A DNA stretch of 5,444 nt from Methanothrix sp. (GCA_011391755.1 JAABPZ010000118.1:1-5444), one strand, 5' to 3'; positions 1 through 5,444 are shown, counted from the stretch's first letter. Notes: generated by a model from the sequence alone, not told the origin. Numbers and translations are program-made.

Positions 1-899
1 ATCCTGCGTTTAACAGAGATCTGCTCATCTTCTCCTTTGTGGGTGATCTCCGAGCTTATGGATTGCAGCTTCTCATCCAGCACAGAGAGCTCTGTTTTCT
101 TGCTCTCCGATCTTTCCAGAAGCGTCTGATTCTTGACATCCAGAGATTTGATCTCTTCATCCAGGCCGGCCAGCTCTAATGATGCTTCTTTTAGCCTGGC
201 CAGGAGCAGAAAAGCCTCCTGTCTCTTGAGCTCCTCCCGATGCGCCTGGTAGGAATGAGCACGGTCCCGCTCTGCCTTAAGCCGGGCGAGCTGGGTGGCA
301 ACTTCCTCTAAAATCACATCCACGCGACCGATGCGCTCTCGCACTACATCCAGCTCTTCCATGGCCTTCTTTTTCTTTTCATCAAACTCGGCGACGCCTG
401 CAATCTCATCTATGATCTTTCTGCGATCTACCGGAGTCATCTCGATGATGCGCGTCACATCGCCCTGCATGACGATGTTGTAGCTCTCCGGGGTTATGCC
501 TGCCTTGGCCAGCAAATCCAGTAGTTCAGCCTGGCCGCAGGACTTTCCATTAAAATAATATGAAGAAGCATATTTGTCGCGATTGACCTTTATCTTCCTG
601 GACACTTCAATGATATCTTGATCCAGTGGAAAGAGGCGACTGGTATTGTCCAGCTTGACGGTAACCTGAGCATAGTCCGGATTCTTGCCGTTATCGCCCC
701 GGTAGATGAGGTCAGGCAACCTCTCCGCGCGCATGGCCCGCGAGCTGGACAGGCAAAGGGCGAAGAGCAGAGCATCAACGATATTGGACTTGCCGCTACC
801 GTTGGGCCCGGTAACGGTCACAAAATCGTTCTTCAGAGGAACCCTTACGCTCTTGCCGAATGACTTGAAGTTTTTGAGTTCGACCTCTTTAATGTACAA
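1..899 (-). CDS. smc: Chromosome segregation ATPase SMC, N-terminal part (partial at window edge)
   Basis: This encodes the N-terminal 299 residues of an SMC protein, the ATPase that organises and segregates the chromosome as a condensin-like ring. Seen: an N-terminal beta-strand region (MYIKEVELKNFKSFG), Walker A GPNGSGKS at residues 31-38, an arginine-rich R-loop region near 54-68, the Q-loop in NIVMQGDVTRI (Q145), the conserved segment RRKIIDEIAGVAEFDEKK at about 159-176, then a charged, heptad-like coiled coil from about residue 172 to the window edge. Family members are about 1170 residues, so hinge, second coiled coil, signature motif and Walker B lie outside. The start is TTG at 899-897: GGAGGT lies 5 nt upstream, and an in-frame TAA (905-903) two codons before it excludes any longer protein. 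No partner such as scpA is visible; it could lie beyond the left edge. The fold assignment is very secure. Confidence 0.97.
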   Translation of the reverse strand, partial: MYIKEVELKNFKSFGKSVRVPLKNDFVTVTGPNGSGKSNIVDALLFALCLSSSRAMRAERLPDLIYRGDNGKNPDYAQVTVKLDNTSRLFPLDQDIIEVSRKIKVNRDKYASSYYFNGKSCGQAELLDLLAKAGITPESYNIVMQGDVTRIIEMTPVDRRKIIDEIAGVAEFDEKKKKAMEELDVVRERIGRVDVILEEVATQLARLKAERDRAHSYQAHREELKRQEAFLLLARLKEASLELAGLDEEIKSLDVKNQTLLERSESKKTELSVLDEKLQSISSEITHKGEDEQISVKRR

Positions 900-1064
900 A
901 GGTTACCTCCGCTCGCATCTCATGAGTTAGCAGCTTTCTTCGCGATAGGGTGTTGAAAGTTTCGCTCCATTAATTTTTACGCCCGACGCCCGACTGAGCA
1001 TTCTTCAGCCTCTGCAGCCCATTAATCATTCAGCTAATACTTTAACTTAAGCATGTATTCGAGG

Positions 1065-1077
1065 ATGTATATATTGT
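1065..1077 (-). promoter_or_regulatory. Candidate archaeal TATA box/BRE upstream of smc
   Basis: On the minus strand a purine-rich GGAAAAC (a BRE-like element) runs directly into AATATATACAT, a reasonable archaeal TATA box. It would place transcription start near 1045 and give smc a leader of about 145 nt, which is long for an archaeon. A closer but weaker alternative is TAAAAATTAA near 972-981. Motif reading only. Confidence 0.3.
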
Positions 1078-1131
1078 TTTCCCATTTTTGATCTGCTCTT
1101 GGGTCCCACTGCATCATCTCATGTGACAAAT

Positions 1132-1145
1132 ATCTATCGATAGAT
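1132..1145. repeat. 14-bp perfect palindrome ATCTATCGATAGAT
   Basis: ATCTATCGATAGAT equals its own reverse complement over all 14 bases, in AT-rich non-coding DNA just beyond the 3' end of the restriction-protein relic. It could be a dyad operator, an end of a lost element, or chance. The symmetry is certain; the function is unknown. Confidence 0.4.
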
Positions 1146-1152
1146 TATTAGT

Positions 1153-1443
1153 CTAAATTGACTTCCCGATTTTGCTCAATGAAAAGAGGGCCAACGCTTC
1201 TGGTACAATGCCTACAGGAAGACCGATCCGGCAGATCCCTCGAACTCGGCCCGGGGTTTCGGGCTCCCTTCTGGCCGGATCGACTGCCAGCTTCTTGCTG
1301 TTCCTTTTTAGCTCCGCCAAAAAGCCCTCCTAATCGTGCTCGTAGTAGCTTTGCAATTTGGTCTTGGGCGTGAGGTCCTCCACCTTTGTGCCCAGGTAGC
1401 CCTCCAGCCAGACCAGGAAGCCCTTGACCTCCGTTTGCTTCTG
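1153..1443 (-). pseudogene. C-terminal remnant of an Eco57I-like (type IIG) restriction/DNA-methylation protein
   Basis: Reading the minus strand from about 1440 gives KQTEVKGFLVWLEGYLG, then TKVEDLTPKTKLQSYYEHD, a stop, and EGFLAELKRNSKKLAVDPARREP. I recognise this pattern (KQTEIKGFL.WLE..LG.KV.DL..KTK...YY.HD) as the C-terminal region of long Eco57I-type restriction-modification proteins that combine methylation, target recognition and cleavage. The relic is broken: an in-frame TAG at 1332-1330 follows EHD, and after RREP (about 1260) similarity moves to another frame (AEFEGSAGSVFL, near 1250-1215) before another stop. The N-terminal endonuclease, the NPPY methylase core and most of the recognition domain are absent, as is the usual end (IVYxLYGLTEEEI). 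It is non-functional debris of a defence gene. The family call comes from remembered patterns; an alignment was not run. Confidence 0.7.
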
Positions 1444-1603
1444 CCGCCCACAATCCGCAGTAAAATTCCAGATTTCGCTAATTTTCTTGATTGCGATTTG
1501 CCTGAATTAAAAATTATTATAAGATTTTTAACCCAGGATTTTTGCCTCAATATAGATAACATATTTTAATTAGAAGGCTATTAGATCCTTTCGGGGCAGT
1601 AGC
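1444..1603. other. AT-rich spacer between two relics, no gene seen
   Basis: The stretch is strongly AT-rich around 1500-1575 and has stops in every useful frame. The reading frame of the restriction-protein relic continues only to a stop near 1507 and shows no family similarity above 1443. The part next to 1604 is probably the left end of the IS1634-type element, but I could not identify a terminal inverted repeat because the other end is missing. Confidence 0.4.
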
Positions 1604-1834
1604 ATGAATGTGGATATCTATGCATGCATAGTTGGACATTTGGGTTTAGTGGCAGGAATCTCTGATGCACTCGGCATCGGTGAAGTGATTGATCAAGCTT
1701 TGCCAAAAAATAGGCATCACAAACTTCCTCACTCTATTGTGGTAAAAGCGATGATACTAAACACTTTGGCCTTCTGCGGTCAGCGCCTTTATATGAGAGC
1801 TTTGAAAAACCCGACACAAATACGACTTAAATAA
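1604..1834 (+). pseudogene. IS1634-family (DUF4277) transposase, truncated N-terminal fragment
   Basis: The 76-codon frame encodes IVGHLGLVAGISDALGIGEVIDQ, LPHSIVVKAMILNTLAFCGQRLYM and a short tail. This is the N-terminal DUF4277 region of IS1634-type transposases, typically (H)LG(I/L)VAG..D.LG..E.ID..LP and the VVKAMILN.L.F..R.LY helix. Full-length members have roughly 500 or more residues; here similarity stops after about residue 66, where the family continues with a FF-rich segment, and the frame ends 10 residues later. The whole DDE catalytic domain is missing, so the product cannot transpose. The last residues (RALKNPTQIRLK) are either out-of-family sequence or, less likely, a scrap of the transposase C-terminus joined by internal deletion. 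No remainder of this element is visible in the window. Confidence 0.75.
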
Positions 1835-1955
1835 TTTCTGTCAATATTTTCGATCAGTTCAATGATAATTCATGACAATTTCACCTTTCAGACGCCAATT
1901 TTCGCAATTTTTTTGTACTTTTTCTCCATTTTCTCGTATTTTTTGATAGCTTACG
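1835..1955. other. T-rich spacer between the two IS relics
   Basis: The plus strand contains several T runs (within 1908-1946), so the minus strand is A-rich. Minus-strand reading beyond the IS5-type stop gives lysine-rich short frames such as KKYEKMEKKYKKIAK, which I regard as composition rather than coding. The T runs could act as a U-rich archaeal terminator for anything transcribed rightward. It probably includes the 3' end of the IS5-type element, but no matching inverted repeat was found by eye. Confidence 0.4.
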
Positions 1956-2700
1956 CTAGGCCAACTTTTTTTGGGCCAGAGTTCTCAACTGGTGCAAGTT
2001 GTAAACAAATGAATTCATCATGATCTTCACTCCCGCTCTTTTCACTGTGGTTACCATGACATGGCCTGCCTTGAAGACTCTCTTCATGACTGAGAAACAT
2101 CTCTCCACTCTTGATCGCTTTGCTCCGATCCTCTTATTACGTAGTATGTCTTGGATGCTCAATCCATGTGCTCTTGTTGCCTTTGCCATTGCAGCATCAT
2201 AGCCAAACACATTTGGCTCCAGAATAGCCTTTGTCGCGGTAATTGGGAAGACCCTCTACCCTCAGATCGACTTGGCTATCATGCACTGAGGCGGTCGTTG
2301 TCTCTACTTTCCGTATCAATTGGTACTTTCCATCAATGCTGATGTGGCCTTTGAACCCATAGAAGGACTTGCTGCCCTTTTTCGCCCAGCTTCATTCACT
2401 GGTAGGCATTTAGTCGAATGCTTTCGCCTTTGATTTCATTTCCGCCATGTTGCCTGCCATTTCAAGAAGTTCGTGGTCAAATTCCATTCTCTTCACGGGG
2501 GTTAATGTATCTTCTTTCGCTTCTTCCTTTTTATGATTGCGTCCGGGATCGGATGTTATAAAAGTGGCATCTTGAACAGTGCCTTTAATGACTGCATAGC
2601 CCATCGCGTCCATCTGCCTCTGAATAGCTATACAGTTGAAAAATCTGGTATTACCTCTGTCGTGCTTAAGTATTTCCATAAATAAGTTTTTCGAAACCCT
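1956..2700 (-). pseudogene. IS5-family transposase, near full length but broken by two stops and a frameshift
   Basis: Joined minus-strand frames give the core of an IS5-group DDE transposase. In order: QRQMDAMGYAVIKGTVQDAT (first catalytic Asp in VQDATFI), a charged segment (about 2410-2540), WAKKGSKSFYGFKGHISIDG, a TTTASVHDSQVDL segment, NYRDKGYSGAK (second Asp), FGYDAAMAKATRAHGLSIQD, and RSRVERCFSVMK (catalytic Glu in the R-x3-E-x6-K signature), ending YNLHQLRTLAQKKLA. Damage: TAA at 2412-2410, TGA at 2394-2392, and a frame change near 2211, where removing one base restores GYSGAK-VFGYDAAMAK. Conserved blocks survive at residue level, so inactivation is probably not ancient. The upper boundary is uncertain: similarity is clear to about 2630 and doubtful beyond. 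The frame stays open to 2811, antisense to dph6, but that extension is not transposase-like. Confidence 0.85.
2677..2690 (+). promoter_or_regulatory. Candidate TATA box for dph6
   Basis: CCATAAATAA followed by a T run lies about 75 nt before the dph6 start. A TATA box here would start transcription near 2708 and give a leader of about 45 nt. It sits in, or at the very edge of, the IS5-type relic. The match to consensus is modest. Confidence 0.25.
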
Positions 2701-2755
2701 CCTGTAAGTCTCACGCCCGAATTCCTGATTAACTACCAGCCACACTTCACATCTC

Positions 2756-3436
2756 ATGAACTCCGACAACCTCTCCCAGAAAAACGCCATCGTCTCCTGG
2801 ACGGGCGGCAAGGACGGCTGCTACTCCTGCTACAAAGCCATGAATGACGGCTTCAAGATCACCCATCTCTTGCACTTCCAGAATCTGAAGAAGACCGGCT
2901 CGCACGAGCTCAATCCCGCCCTCATCCGGGCTCAGGCCCAGGCCCTCGGCCTCCCCCTCCAGCAGCGTGACTTTTACTCCTACGAAGAGGAGTTTAAGAA
3001 GGCAGCCCTGCAGCTGCGAAGTCAGGGCGAGAGATTTGACGCTGCCGTTTTCGGTCACATCGAAACCCATAAGCCGCTGGTGGACAGGATTAGCCATGAT
3101 CTGGATATCGATCTGATCCTGCCACTATGGAAACAAAACTCAGAGAAAATCGTAAATGAGATCATTGATGCCGGATTTGAGGTAATTTTGGTCAGCGTGA
3201 GAGACGGCTTTTTGGGAAAGGAGTGGCTGGGCCGCAGGATTGATGACAAATTTATAGCTGATTTGAGAAAGGCCAATAGCACTGTCGATCCCTGCGGCGA
3301 GAACGGAGAGTTTCATACCCTCGTCCTGGACGGCCCCATCTTCAAAAAGAAGATAGTAATAACCGGAAGCGATCCGGTATATCGAGAAGGTTACTGGTTC
3401 CTGAAAATCTCTGAGTTTTCATTGCAGGAAAAATAA
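2756..3436 (+). CDS. dph6: Diphthine--ammonia ligase-like ATP-pyrophosphatase (Dph6 / MJ0570 family)
   Basis: The 226-residue protein belongs to the adenine-nucleotide alpha-hydrolase fold. Dph6 performs the last step of diphthamide synthesis, the ATP-dependent amidation of diphthine on the translocase histidine of elongation factor 2. Seen: a PP-loop SWTGGKDGCYS at residues 14-24; AAVFGHIETHKPLVDRI at 96-112; the conserved PLWK at 123-126; KEWLGRRID at 155-163; and the family signature CGENGEFHTLVLDGPIFKKK at 180-199. Length matches single-domain archaeal members. ATG 2756 is chosen because an in-frame TGA (2726) lies upstream and the next Met (residue 29) is beyond the PP-loop. No clear Shine-Dalgarno sequence precedes it. 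The usual SGGKDS reads TGGKDG here, with Gly at the last Ser. The family is secure; the exact substrate rests on homology. It is convergent with the M24 peptidase gene. Confidence 0.88.
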   Translation: MNSDNLSQKNAIVSWTGGKDGCYSCYKAMNDGFKITHLLHFQNLKKTGSHELNPALIRAQAQALGLPLQQRDFYSYEEEFKKAALQLRSQGERFDAAVFGHIETHKPLVDRISHDLDIDLILPLWKQNSEKIVNEIIDAGFEVILVSVRDGFLGKEWLGRRIDDKFIADLRKANSTVDPCGENGEFHTLVLDGPIFKKKIVITGSDPVYREGYWFLKISEFSLQEK

Positions 3437-3496
3437 TGGCCTATCTGTGGTGAAAACGTCGTTAGAGGCTGGTTATAGCCAAATGGTTACAAACTC
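3437..3496. other. Convergent intergenic region, no strong terminator
   Basis: Sixty bases separate the converging stop codons of dph6 and the M24 gene. A weak 4-bp hairpin (GGCT-GGTTAT-AGCC, about 3467-3480) is present but has no T run. On the minus strand TTATTTTT (3436-3429), at the end of dph6, could serve as a U-rich archaeal terminator for the M24 transcript. Nothing else is seen. Confidence 0.3.
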
Positions 3497-4669
3497 TCAA
3501 ACCTGCCAGATCTCTCTTTGCATATTGGTGAGGCTCACGGCTCCACTCGATGTGGTCAGGAAGGTGTCTTCAATCCCCAGCACGCCCTTGTCAGGATAGA
3601 TTATTTTGGGCTCGAGGGCAATGGTCATGCTGCTCTGCACCACATGATCCAGGGGGCCGATCACCGGGTACTCGTCCAGCTCTAATCCTACGCCGTGGCC
3701 TACAAAACCGCATTTATTGCCATTGGTCCCGCCCAAATAGTCCAGGTAGCCCAGCCTTGTTCCCTCCGCCTCGGACAGCTCGAACAATTCCCTGCCCGTC
3801 CGGCCTGCGACTAACTTTGCGGCCACGGCCTCCTCGATCTGACAGGCGGCTTGATAGGCGTCTTCCAGCCTCGCCTCCAGCTTGCCCAGGGAGAATATGC
3901 GGGTGGCGTCGGCAATGTAGCCGTTGTAGATGCCCACACAGTCCACGAATACCGGCTCGTTTCTCTTTATCTTGGCAAAGCCTGCCCCCTGGGGAAAGAT
4001 CAGAGAGGTGCCCCGGCCACCGCTGGGCGAGGCCAGGAAGCTGGGAAAAGCCGCCTCCGCTCCGCACATGACATGGCCTAAGGGGACAATGCTGTTAAAC
4101 CTGCGAAAACGCAGTGACCCCTGATGGCCCAGGGAGCGCATCACCGACTCGATCCGGCAGATCAGGTCCACCTCTTTCATGCCTTCTTCCAGAAGGTCAG
4201 GAACAGAGGAAAAGCCGGCCTCCAAAATCCGGGCCGCCTCTTTTATCAGGCTTACCTCAAATTCGGACTTCACAGAGCGGATGTGCTTGATCTTTTCGGC
4301 AACATCGACAAATTTAGCGTCTTCCAAGGCCCTGTCCACTTTGAAGTAGAAGCTGCAGGGAAGCACATCCATCTCCAGGCCGACCCTGGCCTTGGCAGGA
4401 ATGCCCAGGTCAGACTTCAAATTTCTCATGTTCTTGAGCGGCCGCACTTCCAGGGGCGACTCCTGCACTGCTCTCTCCAGGCTTCTCTTCATCATAACCA
4501 CGGGCTCGCCGTCTCTGGGGATGTAGACCAGCCCGTCCTGAGCGGTGCCGGAAAAGTAGCACACGTCTACGGCATGAAACAACAGCGCACCGTCCATCTC
4601 GCCCATCTGGGACTGCAACGTCTTTATACGGCTATCGATCTCGGACTTAGGGGAAAGAACATACTCCAT
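3497..4669 (-). CDS. M24-family metallopeptidase, Xaa-Pro aminopeptidase/dipeptidase type
   Basis: This 390-residue cytoplasmic enzyme probably removes residues preceding proline from peptides, in peptide turnover. Residues 1-130 form a creatinase-like N-terminal domain (YFSGTAQDGLVYIPRDGEP), joined by the typical KIKHIRSVKSEFEVSLIKEA (126-145) to the pita-bread catalytic domain. All five dinuclear metal ligands are visible: D243 (VFVDCVG), D254 (IADATRIF), H325 (GFVGHGVGLE), E353 (IALEPKI) and E367 (LGIEDTF). There is no signal peptide or membrane segment. Start ATG 4669-4667 has GAGGT (4682-4678) 8 nt upstream, and an in-frame TAA directly precedes it. The segment at about 181-230 (HQGSLRFRRFNS through FPQGAG) is glycine-rich and resembles the substrate-side loop of aminopeptidase P relatives. 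Xaa-Pro dipeptidase, aminopeptidase P or another M24 substrate cannot be separated from sequence alone. It appears to be monocistronic. Confidence 0.93.
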   Translation of the reverse strand: MEYVLSPKSEIDSRIKTLQSQMGEMDGALLFHAVDVCYFSGTAQDGLVYIPRDGEPVVMMKRSLERAVQESPLEVRPLKNMRNLKSDLGIPAKARVGLEMDVLPCSFYFKVDRALEDAKFVDVAEKIKHIRSVKSEFEVSLIKEAARILEAGFSSVPDLLEEGMKEVDLICRIESVMRSLGHQGSLRFRRFNSIVPLGHVMCGAEAAFPSFLASPSGGRGTSLIFPQGAGFAKIKRNEPVFVDCVGIYNGYIADATRIFSLGKLEARLEDAYQAACQIEEAVAAKLVAGRTGRELFELSEAEGTRLGYLDYLGGTNGNKCGFVGHGVGLELDEYPVIGPLDHVVQSSMTIALEPKIIYPDKGVLGIEDTFLTTSSGAVSLTNMQREIWQV

Positions 4670-4801
4670 TTAATCTGACCTCTGCATTTCCTTCATTCTT
4701 GGGTTAGAACAGCATTTCCAGATGCGATCCTCCTTTATTTAGCTAACCAATGTCATCAGCACGGATAAAGCCAAATACAAAGAAGGTTGAAACCCTATTG
4801 A
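4670..4801. promoter_or_regulatory. Divergent promoter region between the M24 gene and the acylphosphatase gene
   Basis: These 132 bases separate two divergent genes and must hold both promoters. CCTTTATTTAGC (4732-4743) contains the best TATA-like core and can be read in either direction, predicting leaders of roughly 40 nt each way. A near-inverted pair TTGGGTTAG (about 4699-4707) and CTAACCAA (about 4743-4750) flanks the segment. A minus-strand GGAGGA near 4733-4728 has no usable start codon at proper distance, only a 3-codon frame. Individual sites are guesses. Confidence 0.35.
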
Positions 4802-5444
4802 ATGAAGCGCCTAATTGCCTGTGTCTCAGGCCGGGTCCAGATGGTAGGCTATCGAAAGAGAGTCACACAGACAGCGAAAGCCTTTGGCCTGAAAGGAATT
4901 GTCGAGAACCTGGAGGATGGCAGAGTAAGGATCATCGTTGAAGGCGAAGATGAGAAGCTAAAATGGTTTGAAAGCGCCATCGATATAAAGAACACACTTA
5001 TCCTGGTCTCCTCCATTGAGAAATCATACTATCCAGCAGGTGGCGAGTTTAGCAGGTTTGGTAAGGTTGTTGATGAGGATGAGACCGATGCCAGGCTGGA
5101 TAAGGGCGTTGAGGTAATGAACAAGATGCTCGTCGCCATTAACGATGTCAATCAGAATCTTGTAAAAATGAACTCGAATCTTGGCGGTAAGATCGATGTT
5201 CTTGGTGAAAAGATTGACACGATCGGGGGCAAGATCGATGTCCTTGGCGAAAAGATTGACATGGTCGGGGACAAGATCGATGTTCTTGGCGAAAAGATCG
5301 ACACGGTCGGGGATAAGATCGATGTTCTTGGCGAAAAGATCGACACGGTCGGGGACAAGATCGATGTTCTTGGTGAAAAGATTGACGTGACCGGCGATAA
5401 GATAGATTCAATTGGGGGCAAGATCGACCGCATTGATGGCAAGA
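4802..5444 (+). CDS. Acylphosphatase-domain protein with a long heptad-repeat tail (partial at window edge)
   Basis: Acylphosphatases hydrolyse the carboxyl-phosphate bond of acyl phosphates. Residues 1 to about 90 match the fold: SGRVQMVGYRKRV with the phosphate-binding Arg (R18), GLKGIVENLEDGRV with the catalytic Asn (N36), and IIVEGEDEKLKWF. A linker with GEFSRFGKV and ETDARLDKGVEVM (about 81-106) leads to a hydrophobic-heptad region (I113, V116, L120, M123, L127). From residue 130 a strict 7-residue repeat K-I-D-x-(V/L/I)-G-(E/D/G) continues to the window end, with Ile at a, Val/Leu at d and Gly at e. The frame is still open after 214 codons. ATG 4802 directly follows an in-frame TGA, so it is the earliest start; only a weak, distant AAGG (4783-4786) precedes it. 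Archaeal acylphosphatases with coiled-coil tails exist as far as I recall, but their role is not established. The tail probably drives oligomerisation (inference). Confidence 0.85.
   Translation, partial: MKRLIACVSGRVQMVGYRKRVTQTAKAFGLKGIVENLEDGRVRIIVEGEDEKLKWFESAIDIKNTLILVSSIEKSYYPAGGEFSRFGKVVDEDETDARLDKGVEVMNKMLVAINDVNQNLVKMNSNLGGKIDVLGEKIDTIGGKIDVLGEKIDMVGDKIDVLGEKIDTVGDKIDVLGEKIDTVGDKIDVLGEKIDVTGDKIDSIGGKIDRIDGK
5189..5440 (+). repeat. In-frame tandem array of six 42-bp units
   Basis: Units begin at 5189, 5231, 5273, 5315, 5357 and 5399, each starting AAGAT and encoding two heptads (KIDVLGE plus KID-x-(I/V/T)-G-(G/D)). Units 3 and 4 differ only in their last base, and units 2 and 4 at three positions. 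The last unit is clearly diverged (KIDSIGG, KIDRIDG). Each unit is itself two diverged 21-bp heptad units. Most differences between units 1-4 are third-position changes, such as GTT/GTC, GGT/GGC and ATT/ATC. The array probably continues past the window. Confidence 0.95.

Larger units (their letters stand above)
900..1152. other. Intergenic region upstream of smc, no gene seen
   Basis: No convincing coding sequence, tRNA or structured RNA is visible on either strand. The stretch holds the smc Shine-Dalgarno (GGAGGT, minus, 910-905), the promoter candidate noted separately, a short direct repeat CGCCCGA CGCCCGA near 981-994, and a 14-bp perfect palindrome at 1132-1145 beside the restriction-protein relic. 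Confidence 0.5.

Noticed and set aside
618..930. Plus-strand open frames of 74 and 81 codons
   Set aside because: They are antisense to the Walker A and R-loop region of smc and show no independent features.
1330..1332. The in-frame TAG in the restriction relic as a pyrrolysine codon, as used by some Methanosarcinales
   Set aside because: The same relic also has a frameshift and lacks most of the gene, and similarity simply resumes after the stop. Decay explains it without recoding.
1618..1631. Perfect 14-bp palindrome CTATGCATGCATAG
   Set aside because: It falls inside the IS1634-type coding frame and encodes family-like residues, so chance within coding sequence is the simplest reading.
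2410..2811. The 133-codon minus-strand frame as an intact gene
   Set aside because: Its middle is IS5 transposase sequence that continues past the stop in the same frame, and its first part is antisense to dph6. It is a piece of the broken transposase.
3550..4071. A 173-codon open frame on the plus strand
   Set aside because: It lies antisense to the well-supported M24 peptidase, and its Pro/Arg/Ser-rich translation has no domain character.
4124..4678. A 184-codon open frame on the plus strand
   Set aside because: It is antisense to the N-terminal half of the M24 gene, has no recognisable motif, and reads as a composition shadow.
4750..4941. A 63-codon open frame overlapping the start of the acylphosphatase gene
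   Set aside because: It overlaps the acylphosphatase catalytic motifs in another frame and shows no protein-like pattern.
5189..5440. The 42-bp repeats as a CRISPR array or intergenic satellite
   Set aside because: The units are contiguous with no unique spacers, and they stay in frame with a coding sequence.
5148..5442. Repetitive minus-strand frames (SFRQEHRS-type and SIFSPRTSILSP-type repeats)
   Set aside because: They are antisense translations of the 42-bp array. The plus frame continues directly from a recognisable acylphosphatase domain, so it is the real one.

Overview
The window looks like archaeal chromosome, most probably from a methanogen of the Methanosarcinales and perhaps Methanothrix-like. 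The grounds are an archaeal-type SMC, a Dph6-type diphthamide ligase (diphthamide occurs only in archaea and eukaryotes), an archaeal acylphosphatase with a coiled-coil tail, TATA-like promoter candidates, and moderately GC-rich genes separated by AT-rich, IS-littered spacers. The genus is an inference from gene types and composition, not a measurement.

Layout. (1) 1-899, minus: the 5' quarter of smc, running off the left edge, with a TTG start behind a strong Shine-Dalgarno sequence. (2) 900-2700: an accessory graveyard with no intact gene. It holds the C-terminal stub of an Eco57I-like restriction/methylation protein (minus, stop codon and frameshift), the N-terminal 76 codons of an IS1634/DUF4277-type transposase (plus, truncated), and a nearly complete but broken IS5-type transposase (minus, two stops and one frameshift). 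(3) 2756-3436, plus: a complete Dph6-like diphthine-ammonia ligase whose upstream region abuts the IS5 relic. (4) 3497-4669, minus: a complete M24 (Xaa-Pro aminopeptidase/dipeptidase) metallopeptidase with all five metal ligands, convergent with dph6. (5) 4802 to the right edge, plus: an acylphosphatase domain fused to a long, regular heptad-repeat tail, encoded by near-identical 42-bp tandem DNA repeats and still open at the window end. It is divergent from the M24 gene.

The intact genes are separate housekeeping or quality-control functions (chromosome organisation, translation-factor modification, peptide turnover, acyl-phosphate hydrolysis), each apparently a single transcription unit. 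No operon logic links them. The most interesting item is the acylphosphatase with the repeat tail. The 1.8-kb decayed region shows that the smc-dph6 interval has received and lost mobile and defence DNA.
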